Shown one piece after another: positions 17,287 to 24,750 of a DNA stretch of 64,000 bases. The translations under genes and the position numbers were made by a program. The stretch lies in contig CP085323.1 in NCBI GenBank assembly GCA_022870745.1, forward strand, positions 5,022,001 to 5,086,000. The letters are read 5' to 3'. Every line of letters begins with the position of its first letter. Position 1 is the first letter of the stretch. Below the pieces are notes generated by a model. It searched no databases and was not told the DNA's origin. It was given only the letters and a program-made list of their open reading frames with translations. The DNA comes from Silvibacterium acidisoli (GTDB lineage: Bacteria > Acidobacteriota > Terriglobia > Terriglobales > Acidobacteriaceae).

Positions 17287-18518
17287 TGCGCGGCGCCAGT
17301 CTGTGACCACTGATCAAGAATTCTCGGCGACACTGCAGCTTCCAGCGGCTGGAAATTCAGCTTCCGCGCTTCTTCGAATTGCTTGCGGGCCTGCTGTTGC
17401 AGATCATCGATGTGTGGCGCATCTTTCGGATCCGCGAGCAACTGTTGCGCAGTCAAAGCAGCGCCCAGGTAAAAGTGTGCGGCGCCTGCGTGAATTCTGC
17501 CGCCTCTCGAGAGGTAAGCGTTCAGGCTTTCATCCGCCTCGATATACTGCGAGGCGTAAAACTGGGTGACACCGTCATCGAGCAATGCCTCGAGTGCTTT
17601 CGGATCATTCATCGGCTTGGAAAGAGCCCGTTTGCGTCCGGCAAGCGCCGTCGCCTGCGCCGGATCGATCGCCAATACCGCCGTATACGCCTTCACCGCC
17701 CCGGCAGTGTCCCCTCTTGCCTCGTCTTTGCTGCCAGCTGCAAGCAAAGATTGAATCTTTGCATCATTAGCCGCCTTCAATGCTGCGGCCTGCGCATTCG
17801 CCTGCTGCTGTGCGGCCTGCTCACCGGCGGCGATCTGCGCCTGGGCCTGCTTCAACTGCCCTTGTGGATCTCCCGGCCCGGACGGCAGTATCTGCATCGC
17901 AAACTGCAGTTGCTGCATAGCACCGGTCCAGTTGTGCTGCCCCATCAATAGACCAGCCTGCTGCATCGTCTGGCGATAAACGCGAATATTGGTTTGCATC
18001 TGGGTCTTTGCCGACTGCAAAGAAGACACTGTGACGAACTTCAGCCAGGATTCCGCCTCTTCCAGCTTCCCTCCGCTGTAGAAGAAGGAGGCCAGCCGCA
18101 TTGCCGTATGACTGAGCTCATCGTCAGTACCCATGTGCCCGAGCACACGCATCTGAGGTAGAAAAGCCTGGGCAGCTTCGTGGCGAGGCCCCGAAGTGAT
18201 CTTGCTGAAGTCTCGAATCGCCCCGGGGAAATCTCTGTGCTGCGCTTCCGACACCGCCTGATTGTAGTCGGCCTCGAACTGGGCCATAGCTTTCGCAAGA
18301 CTATCTTTAGCCTTGTCGCATCGCTTCGCATACTTAGGATTGATTCCGGCGGCGCGACAGATGTCCTCTGCTTCTTTTTGGAGATCCCCTGCATCGTGGG
18401 CTTGCCGGGCAGCGTCCATGAGCTGTTCCGCTCCCGCACCGCCACTCGGTTGCTGGGCCTCAGCAGCGGCCACAAAAACCGCCACTATCAACATTGCTCT
18501 CCACATACCCACCCTCAT
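17283..18518 (-). CDS. Exported TPR-like repeat protein of the T6SS kinase operon
   Basis: 411 residues with a probable Sec signal peptide (residues 1-22, cleavage near AAAEA/QQ). The mature part is helical and rich in Ala and Gln with TPR-like units, for example GDTAGAVKAYTAVLAIDPAQ near residue 275, and a Q/A-rich coiled stretch at about 225-255. I do not recognise a named family. Starts and stops overlap its neighbours by four bases on both sides (ATGA), so kinase, TPR protein and phosphatase are one translational unit. A periplasmic sensor or scaffold that feeds the kinase is a reasonable guess because the kinase has a periplasmic C-terminal domain. This is inference. Confidence 0.78.
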   Translation of the reverse strand: MRVGMWRAMLIVAVFVAAAEAQQPSGGAGAEQLMDAARQAHDAGDLQKEAEDICRAAGINPKYAKRCDKAKDSLAKAMAQFEADYNQAVSEAQHRDFPGAIRDFSKITSGPRHEAAQAFLPQMRVLGHMGTDDELSHTAMRLASFFYSGGKLEEAESWLKFVTVSSLQSAKTQMQTNIRVYRQTMQQAGLLMGQHNWTGAMQQLQFAMQILPSGPGDPQGQLKQAQAQIAAGEQAAQQQANAQAAALKAANDAKIQSLLAAGSKDEARGDTAGAVKAYTAVLAIDPAQATALAGRKRALSKPMNDPKALEALLDDGVTQFYASQYIEADESLNAYLSRGGRIHAGAAHFYLGAALTAQQLLADPKDAPHIDDLQQQARKQFEEARKLNFQPLEAAVSPRILDQWSQTGAAQ

Positions 18519-20887
18519 GGATGCTCCCCATTCACCAGCGTCTGCACATCTGGCGTTCCGAGATCAGCTGTGCACAAGTGTTGCTGCTCCGTCACAGAAC
18601 ATTGCACCGCTTTTTCCTGGTGGTTAAACTCGCTCCGAAGATTGACCGTGTAGACCCCTGTCTTCACTCCCTCCATGCGCAGCGGTGTAGGTGCATCTGC
18701 CGACGGGAGCGGAACCATTTGCCCCTTCGCGTCTGCGATCGAAACTACGGTGGCCCATGGCGAAGCATCGATCTCAAAATCAACTCGCGGTGCCGGTGCA
18801 ACGGGTGTCACCGGTGATTTGGTCGTCGTCGCAACAGGCTTGACCGGGGGCAACGGTGCCGAAGGTTTGGGCCGATGGGAGATAGATAACAGTACCGATC
18901 CCGCTATCAGGACGCAGACGAACACTCCAGCCACTACTGCAATAAGCTTGAACCGGCTCCCGATACCCCCCGGCTTCTTCTTCACCGCAGGCAACTGTTT
19001 TGCAGGTGCCGGCCCAGTGGGCTTTGGCGCTGCCTTCGCACCGGAGTTGACTGGCTTTTCGGCTACAACCTGCTTTTCGGGTTGGTGTCGCAGTACAAGA
19101 TCCCGCGCTTGCAGCAGGATGGGACTATCAGGCAATTGAGCCAACCCGCGATTGATCACTTCCATCGCTCGTTCCGGTTCATCTGCAAGCAATTCCTGGG
19201 ACCGCAGCACGACTTCCCGTGCCATATCTGACTGTTCGCGTTCCCTCTTCCTTCGCGAAAGCTCCTCCTGGAGTCTCGTCAGCACAGGCTCTTCGGGCAG
19301 CGTTTCAAAAGCACGACGAAGCCGGTCATCCGCTTGCGCGTAGTCTTCCCGGTCAAGAGATTCCTGAATCTCCAGGGCCAGCTTATCCAGTAGCTGTTGC
19401 CGCCTGTCTTCTTTCTGTCGGGTGGTCACGGTAAAGAGTAGTTCCTGCACGCCGGGATGAGCCGGATCGATCTCTGTGGCTTCCCGCAACCGCGCGATCG
19501 CCTCCGTGTAACTGCGCATCGTATAGCTTTCTCGCGCGCCGCGAAGCAATTCCTCTACTTTTGCTGTTTCCTGTTTACGGCGAAGCTCGCGCGCGACGAC
19601 GGAGTAGGCGTTGCGGAGATCGGTGCTGCGTGTGTCAATGCGAAGAGCTTCACTCAGAAGCTCTTCGGCTCCGGTTAGATCGCCCCTGCGGCGGGCGTCG
19701 CTTGCCCGCTCCCAAAGCGCAATCAGTTTCTGCTGCTGTTCTTTCTGCTCGAGAACTTCCGTTATCCTACGGCCCACATCGTAAGCGTTTTCAGTATCCA
19801 GCCCCTGAGCCTGCTCTAAAAGCAAGATCGCTTCTTCCCAGTGTTTCTTCTCAGCGGCGCTTTGCGCCTGCTCTACCAGTTGCAGTAGCTGCTCACTGCG
19901 TTGCAACTCATTCATACGATCCTGTACTTCGATCGCAAGGGCCTTTGCTTCGGTATTACGCGGGTCGATGCGCTGTGCCTGTAACAGCACAGAACGAGCG
20001 TTGACGTACTCACGCTCATCAGCAAGGTTCCTCGCCGATTGCAGCAGAGCGCTGACACGTTCCCCCTTCAGGTCATCCGCAATCGCCTGAAGGTCAAAAG
20101 CCATTTCTTCAGCAGCGGCATAGCGATCCTGTACCTGTTTGGCCAAAGCGCGATCAAGAACCTCGATCAGTCCGGGCGGCAGGTCCTGCACGTACTCATG
20201 CAGAGGTACGTAAGGCTCGTTGATCACGCGATACAGAGACGAGACATCCTTGCCTTTAAACGGCAATTCGCCCGAGAGCATCTCGTAAAGCATCACTCCC
20301 ACTGACCAGACATCGGCGCGACCATCGCTGATCTCACCCTTCAGTCGCTCCGGAGCGATGTAGTGAAACGTACCCAGCAGTGCGTCAGGCTGTGTGAGCT
20401 TACTCGTCTGATCGGCCAGGCGAGCGATACCGAAGTCAACAATCGTCACGCGTCCATCTGGACGAACAAGAACATTTGCCGGCTTTACATCCCTGTGTAC
20501 GACACCGTGGCCATGCGCATAGCCAAGCCCTGCGCACAGCTGTTCGACTATCAGCAATGATTCGAGTAACGGTATACGCTTGCGCGCACGCAGCATGCGC
20601 TCGAGTGATTCACCGTTGACAAGCTCCATGGCAATAAAGGGGCTTTCCTCGTGTTCGCCGAGCTCATAGACAGTAACGATGTTGGGATGACTGAGTATTC
20701 CCGACCGGGCTTCCAGGTAGAAACGGTCGCGCAGTTCCGGGGTCACCTCTGTCAGCGTCTTAATGGCGACCTCGCGCCCAATCTGGCGGTCCTCACCTCG
20801 ATACACCACCCCCATGCCGCCACGACCCAGCTCCCCGCGAATCACGTAACGACCAATAAGCTTCGGATCGCTCATGGCACTCTGCAT
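18515..20887 (-). CDS. ppkA: PpkA-like membrane Ser/Thr protein kinase with TPR region
   Basis: A 790-residue Hanks-type kinase. The kinase domain (about 10-270) has the glycine loop GELGRGGMGVVY, the VAIK lysine, HRDVKPANV in the catalytic loop, DFG (IVDFGIARL) and APE (YIAPERL), all intact. A long TPR/coiled-coil region (about 290-600) follows. A single membrane helix at about 645-668 leads to a small periplasmic domain (about 670-790) with a PEGA-like beta pattern (DASPWATVVSIADAKG). The topology fits PknB/PpkA kinases that read the periplasm. It heads the kinase-TPR-phosphatase operon, with the third GGAATAA dyad 55 bp upstream. The first ATG (20887) sits too close to GAGAGGA; the ATG at 20875 is an alternative. 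Confidence 0.9.
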   Translation of the reverse strand: MQSAMSDPKLIGRYVIRGELGRGGMGVVYRGEDRQIGREVAIKTLTEVTPELRDRFYLEARSGILSHPNIVTVYELGEHEESPFIAMELVNGESLERMLRARKRIPLLESLLIVEQLCAGLGYAHGHGVVHRDVKPANVLVRPDGRVTIVDFGIARLADQTSKLTQPDALLGTFHYIAPERLKGEISDGRADVWSVGVMLYEMLSGELPFKGKDVSSLYRVINEPYVPLHEYVQDLPPGLIEVLDRALAKQVQDRYAAAEEMAFDLQAIADDLKGERVSALLQSARNLADEREYVNARSVLLQAQRIDPRNTEAKALAIEVQDRMNELQRSEQLLQLVEQAQSAAEKKHWEEAILLLEQAQGLDTENAYDVGRRITEVLEQKEQQQKLIALWERASDARRRGDLTGAEELLSEALRIDTRSTDLRNAYSVVARELRRKQETAKVEELLRGARESYTMRSYTEAIARLREATEIDPAHPGVQELLFTVTTRQKEDRRQQLLDKLALEIQESLDREDYAQADDRLRRAFETLPEEPVLTRLQEELSRRKREREQSDMAREVVLRSQELLADEPERAMEVINRGLAQLPDSPILLQARDLVLRHQPEKQVVAEKPVNSGAKAAPKPTGPAPAKQLPAVKKKPGGIGSRFKLIAVVAGVFVCVLIAGSVLLSISHRPKPSAPLPPVKPVATTTKSPVTPVAPAPRVDFEIDASPWATVVSIADAKGQMVPLPSADAPTPLRMEGVKTGVYTVNLRSEFNHQEKAVQCSVTEQQHLCTADLGTPDVQTLVNGEHP

Positions 20888-20941
20888 TCCTCTCGGTCAC
20901 CCGCTTAAATTGCTGACACAACTCATCGGAGCCAGCGCTTG

Positions 20942-20972
20942 GGAATAACGCGAGAGAGCAGGCTTTTATTCC
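20942..20972. promoter_or_regulatory. T6SS dyad site 3 (upstream of ppkA)
   Basis: GGAATAA at 20942-20948 and TTATTCC at 20966-20972 are perfect inverted repeats with a 17-base spacer. The element lies 55 bp upstream of the kinase operon. Together with the copies at 8540 and 10892 it suggests co-regulation of every visible T6SS transcription unit. Confidence 0.7.
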
Positions 20973-21173
20973 TGAGGTTGGACGGGAAGCTTGGTGCGAA
21001 ACGCGATTCTTACATCACATCGTCAACGTGCAGAGGGGCGTATTAGCTAATCTCCTGCCTGCGGCCGAGAGAAGAGCTCCGACCGGTGCGAAAGGTTTGC
21101 CATAAACAACGATCAGCAGAGATTGTTTACCAACCCGCTGTTGCCGCATCTATTTAATTTTATTGGATTTGCT

Positions 21174-21250
21174 TGGTAGCGCCATCGGGGATCGAACCCG
21201 AACTCTTCGCCTTGAGAGGGCGACGTGTTAACCAATTACACCATGGCGCC
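21174..21250 (-). tRNA. tRNA-Glu (CTC anticodon), CCA encoded
   Basis: The minus strand folds into a full cloverleaf. The acceptor stem is GGCGCCA with TGGCGCT, the D stem GTGT/ACAC, and the anticodon stem TCGCC/GGCGA with loop CTCTCAA, giving anticodon CTC, which reads GAG (Glu). The variable loop is five bases and the T arm is TCGGG-TTCGATC-CCCGA. Discriminator A and an encoded CCA (21174-21176) follow. An AT-rich TATATT at 21286-21291 may be its -10 element. The 200 bp between site 3 and the tRNA (20973-21173) show no gene or clear signal. Confidence 0.96.
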
Positions 21251-21371
21251 AAATGAGGACGTCGGCGGTTGATGCCAACTTTTTAAATATAGCAGACTTC
21301 CGGCGACTCGTTCGGTTTCGCCGTTGATTCGGCTCGCTTTCGTGTCGAACTTCCGGGCTTGCTCTTCGCTG

Positions 21372-21698
21372 TCAGCGTACGACAAAGTGCACCGACTGCA
21401 CCATGCCATCGTCGTTAATTAGCGTGTCGATCGGATCCTTGGGGTGAAAGATCTCTCCATCGATTTCGATGTTGTATTTTGCATCCGGCTTCATGCAAAG
21501 CGCGGTCGCTCCATATCCTGTTTCGTCGACCTGCACGACCCAACGTGCGGCGTGATCGAAGGAGCAGAAGTCCACGTCGACATCGCCCTTCAGTCCATGT
21601 GGAACTCGAATGACGGGTATCGCCGGATGGCAGGCAACGGCGCCCAGCAGGCAGGCGGACAACAGAAATGCGGCGCGCGTTGAGCGGAGGAAACGCAG
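21372..21698 (-). CDS. Small putative lipoprotein, unrecognised (probable CTG start)
   Basis: I do not recognise the family. From the proposed start the product is 108 residues. A basic N-terminus (MRFLRSTR) and hydrophobic core end at ACLLGAVAC, a plausible lipobox, so the mature protein would be a small lipid-anchored domain starting at Cys23. It contains paired Cys-Asp-rich segments (VDVDFCSFDH and ALCMKPDAKYNIEIDGE), suggesting a compact beta-rich fold. No ATG, GTG or TTG gives a full signal peptide. A CTG at 21698 does, and AGGAG lies at the right distance before it. A TTG at 21662 would truncate the signal. It stands alone between the tRNA and the DUF507 pair. Confidence 0.62.
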   Translation of the reverse strand: MRFLRSTRAAFLLSACLLGAVACHPAIPVIRVPHGLKGDVDVDFCSFDHAARWVVQVDETGYGATALCMKPDAKYNIEIDGEIFHPKDPIDTLINDDGMVQSVHFVVR

Positions 21699-21710
21699 AA
21701 AACTCTCCTG
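21696..21710 (-). promoter_or_regulatory. Ribosome binding site deciding a CTG start
   Basis: On the minus strand CAGGAG is followed by AGTTTT and then CTG. The six-base spacing from GGAG to CTG is ideal, and the CTG opens a complete lipoprotein signal peptide. This supports a non-canonical CTG initiation codon for the gene ending at 21372. Confidence 0.55.
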
Positions 21711-21855
21711 TTTAGGAAGCGGGTCAGTTCCAAGCAGTGCTGAGCGGCGCAGAATGGGCAGAGCGAAAGCCGTTCAGAGTGCCTGGCAAGCGCACTCACA
21801 CGTGCTTGGAGTGGCGCAAACAACCAGGCTTAAATGAATCTTGCAGGCGGGCCGG

Positions 21856-22131
21856 CTAGATGCCGAGCTTCTTCACTTCGTCGTTATAGTACTTGCGATA
21901 AAGGATGTCCCACTCCTGGCTGCCTTCAGGAATGATACGGCGCTGGGACTGGATCTTCAGCCGTGCGGCGGCATCGATCCGCAATTCCTCTGTCAGCAGC
22001 TTTTCGAGAATCTTGCGGGCTTCCTGACGAATCGTGTTGCGGTCTTCAAGAAATTCGCATTCGTCAGTTTCGGCCAGGGTATCGGCCACGGTGTGGGCCA
22101 GTTTGTTCAGCTTGTCGCGGGATATTCTCAC
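21856..22131 (-). CDS. DUF507 family protein, copy B
   Basis: A 91-residue, highly charged helical protein of the DUF507 family, whose function is unknown. The end DILYRKYYNDEVKKLGI and the central RKILEKLLTEELRIDAAAR are typical. It overlaps the preceding copy by four bases (ATGA), so the two are translated as a pair, perhaps as a heterodimer. No signal peptide or membrane segment. Confidence 0.85.
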   Translation of the reverse strand: MRISRDKLNKLAHTVADTLAETDECEFLEDRNTIRQEARKILEKLLTEELRIDAAARLKIQSQRRIIPEGSQEWDILYRKYYNDEVKKLGI

Positions 22132-22406
22132 AGCACCGCCTTATATTTCCGCGCCAGCTCCTGCTTCACCTTCTTGAACATCTCTGCATAAGCGGCGCCG
22201 GTACGATGCATCTCGTCCTGGTAGGCCTCGAGAATCACGCGTACTTCTTCGTTGATGCGGTCCTCAAGCGTCAACTCATCGAGCAGACCGTTGTTGACAC
22301 GCTCCTGCACTACTGGCAGCTTGTCGGCCTTGATCATCTTGGCTTCGATCAGCCCGTTGACCGTGTGGCGCGCCAGGTATCCGACATATTCGCGGGAAAA
22401 GATCAT
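22128..22406 (-). CDS. DUF507 family protein, copy A
   Basis: A 92-residue DUF507 relative. It starts MIFSREYVGYLARHTVNGLI, continues with DRINEEVRVILEAYQDEMHR and ends VKQELARKYKAVL. It shares layout with the next gene (N-terminal helix with a hydrophobic pattern, then charged helices) but only modest identity, as expected of an old tandem duplication. The upstream gap is shared with the divergent gene at 22514. Confidence 0.85.
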   Translation of the reverse strand: MIFSREYVGYLARHTVNGLIEAKMIKADKLPVVQERVNNGLLDELTLEDRINEEVRVILEAYQDEMHRTGAAYAEMFKKVKQELARKYKAVL

Positions 22407-22513
22407 TTATCTGGTTGAAAATATAGCATAGCGGGGGCTGAGGAAGTCTCCGCGCCTGGCCGAAACCGGGTCTCCGCATAGCGCCATTTTCTGCGACAAT
22501 CAGAGATATTGTG

Positions 22514-22993
22514 ATGTCCCAGGATAGCTTGCACACTCTCAAAGACGATATGGTGGCCTTCATTCAGGGCCACGGTCTTCGTGCCGTTCCCGCCTACGTG
22601 GGCGAGGAAGTTCCCACCGTACTGTGGGAGGACGAAGAAAACCCCGACAGCTGGAAAGACTTTGTCGAAGCCGCCAAGGCTGCCGGCGCGCCTTTCCTCA
22701 CCATGAGCGATGTCACGCTCGATCAGGAAGAACTGGACCTGCTGGTCGAAGAGCTGCAGGAAACCAACTTCCCTGATGAAGAAGTTCCCGAAATCGAAGA
22801 AGCGCAGACGCTGTCTGCTCACGTCGGTTCGGTTGGCTTTATCCAACTGGGCTTTGCCCACCAGGGCGTAGTCTTTCTGCACGAGAATACGACCGAATGG
22901 TATGAGCATTACCAGCAACTGCTCGATTCCCTCGAAAACTTCGGCAATGTGGTCATCGAGGATACCGACGAGGACGACGACGAAGAACAGTGA
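22514..22993 (+). CDS. Acidic conserved protein coupled to recJ, function unknown
   Basis: A 159-residue soluble protein with an extremely acidic tail (VIEDTDEDDDEEQ) and an overall Glu/Asp-rich sequence. The N-terminal ~30 residues (VAFIQGHGLRAVPAYVGEEV) look like a small alpha/beta module. I do not recognise a family with a known role. The start may be the ATG at 22514 or the adjacent GTG at 22511. Its TGA overlaps the recJ GTG (GTGA), so recJ is probably translated by re-initiation. A single-strand-DNA or RecJ-modulating role is possible (acidic tails resemble DNA mimics or SSB tails) but unproven. Confidence 0.8.
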   Translation: MSQDSLHTLKDDMVAFIQGHGLRAVPAYVGEEVPTVLWEDEENPDSWKDFVEAAKAAGAPFLTMSDVTLDQEELDLLVEELQETNFPDEEVPEIEEAQTLSAHVGSVGFIQLGFAHQGVVFLHENTTEWYEHYQQLLDSLENFGNVVIEDTDEDDDEEQ

Positions 22994-24750
22994 GCACGCC
23001 AGCTGTTGCCGGCACTCGCTGGTTCCTTCCTGATCTCGATCCGAACAAAGCGGCAGCACTGGCCCGCGAGGCTGGTCTGCCGCAGCTTGTTGCCGAACTG
23101 CTGGTAGCCCGCGGTATCCATAGCGCCGCCGAGGCAGAAGCTTTTCTCCATCCCAAATTTGACGACCTGCTCGATCCCTACTCCATGCTGGGCATGGCGA
23201 CGGCGGTTGGGCGCATCCAGCAAGCCATCGCCTCCGGTGAGACGATCCTGATTTACGGCGACTATGACGTGGACGGCACGACTGCCGTGGTGTTGTTAAA
23301 GACCGCCATCGAAATGCTTGGAGGCGAGGTGCGCTTCCACGTTCCCCACCGGCTGCGCGAAGGCTATGGGATGCAGGCAAACATCCTCGACGAAGCCGCG
23401 CGTGATGGCGTAAGGCTGGTCATCAGCGTCGACACCGGCATTCGCGCCTTTGCCGCCGCTGATGCAGCGGAGGCGCTGGGGCTCGACCTGATCGTCACCG
23501 ATCATCATCTTCCCGAGGCGGGCGAGGCGCTGCCGAAAGCGCTGGCCGTCCTCAACCCTAACCAGCAGGCATGCAATTACGCCTGCAAGCATCTCTGCGG
23601 AGCGGGTGTCGCATTCAAGCTCTCGCAGGCACTGCTGGAAGCGAACGACCGCGAACGTGCGCGCAGCAAAATACTGCCGTCCTTTCTGAAGCTGCTGGCA
23701 ATCGCCACCGTTGCCGATGCGGTTCCACTGCTCGAAGAAAACCGCCTGATCACCGCGCTTGGCCTTGAAGAGCTGCGGCGCCCGGTCAACGCAGGTCTGC
23801 GTGCCCTGATGGCTGTGGCGCAGCTTGATCCAACCCGGCGCCGGCTTACCCCGGTAGACGTAGCATTTCGGCTGGCGCCTCGCATCAATGCAGCCGGACG
23901 CATGGACGTAGCCGGCGATGTGATTGAGCTCTTCACGACTCGCGACGCAGCGCGGGCCACTGAGATAGCCACCAAGCTCGAGCGCCTGAACCAGGAACGC
24001 CGAGACACCGAAGCCGCCATGCTTGACGAGATTCTCAGCCGCATTGATGAAGAGGCCTTTCAGCAGGCGCGCTGCATCGTGATCGACGGATACGGCTGGC
24101 ATCGCGGCATCATTGGCATTCTTGCCTCACGCATTGTCGATCGTACGGGTAAGCCCGCGCTGGTGATCGCGTATGACGAAGAGCACCCTGACACGGCGCA
24201 TGGCTCCGGCCGCTCCATACACGGGTTCCACCTGCTCGACGCGATCGAGAGCTGCCGTGAGCTCTTCACGCGCTTTGGCGGTCATTCTCACGCGGTGGGA
24301 TTCTCACTGCCTAAGGCCAACGTTGCCGCCCTGCGTGCGCACCTGGTCAGCTATGCCTCGGCGCGGCTGCGCGAAGAAGACCTCGGCAACCCGCTGGACT
24401 GCCACGCGATGCTGCCGCTCGAACGCGTCAACCCTGCCATCCACGCATGGATCAAGCGGCTCGAGCCTATGGGCATGGGCAACGCTGAGCCGGTGTTCAT
24501 TGCGTCGGATGTGCGTCTGGCAGCCGATCCACGCTACATGAAAGAAAAGCATGTTCGCCTGCAGCTAGCTACGGGGGAACATAAGGGTACCATCGCAGCA
24601 CTGGGCTGGCACTGGGCTGAACGCGTGCAGGCCATGCAGCTGGGGGAAGGCAGCAGGATCCACCTGGCCTACAAGCTGCGTGAGAACGAGCACCCGGAGT
24701 TCGGCGGGCTGGAGCTGGAAATTGCAGGCATCGCCAGCATCGGCGGATAA
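22990..24750 (+). CDS. recJ: RecJ, single-stranded-DNA-specific 5'-3' exonuclease
   Basis: A 586-residue DHH-family nuclease used in recombination and repair. Metal-binding motifs are intact: YGDYDVDGTTA near residues 88-98, VTDHHLPEA near 169, and the DHHA1-type GFGG-like element RFGGHSHAVGF in the C-terminal half. Domain order (DHH, DHHA1, C-terminal OB-like domain) and length match RecJ. It starts at a GTG that overlaps the upstream stop. The 3' 82 bp overlap the end of the convergent flavoprotein gene. Confidence 0.95.
   Translation: MSTPAVAGTRWFLPDLDPNKAAALAREAGLPQLVAELLVARGIHSAAEAEAFLHPKFDDLLDPYSMLGMATAVGRIQQAIASGETILIYGDYDVDGTTAVVLLKTAIEMLGGEVRFHVPHRLREGYGMQANILDEAARDGVRLVISVDTGIRAFAAADAAEALGLDLIVTDHHLPEAGEALPKALAVLNPNQQACNYACKHLCGAGVAFKLSQALLEANDRERARSKILPSFLKLLAIATVADAVPLLEENRLITALGLEELRRPVNAGLRALMAVAQLDPTRRRLTPVDVAFRLAPRINAAGRMDVAGDVIELFTTRDAARATEIATKLERLNQERRDTEAAMLDEILSRIDEEAFQQARCIVIDGYGWHRGIIGILASRIVDRTGKPALVIAYDEEHPDTAHGSGRSIHGFHLLDAIESCRELFTRFGGHSHAVGFSLPKANVAALRAHLVSYASARLREEDLGNPLDCHAMLPLERVNPAIHAWIKRLEPMGMGNAEPVFIASDVRLAADPRYMKEKHVRLQLATGEHKGTIAALGWHWAERVQAMQLGEGSRIHLAYKLRENEHPEFGGLELEIAGIASIGG

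Noticed and set aside
20973-21173. A possible gene between ppkA and the tRNA
   Set aside because: No frame with a ribosome site and meaningful length; stop codons in all frames.
21174-21250. tRNA-Glu as the attachment site of a T6SS island
   Set aside because: No integrase beside it and no direct repeat of the tRNA 3' end was found in the window; the xer genes at 40-42 kb look like housekeeping copies.
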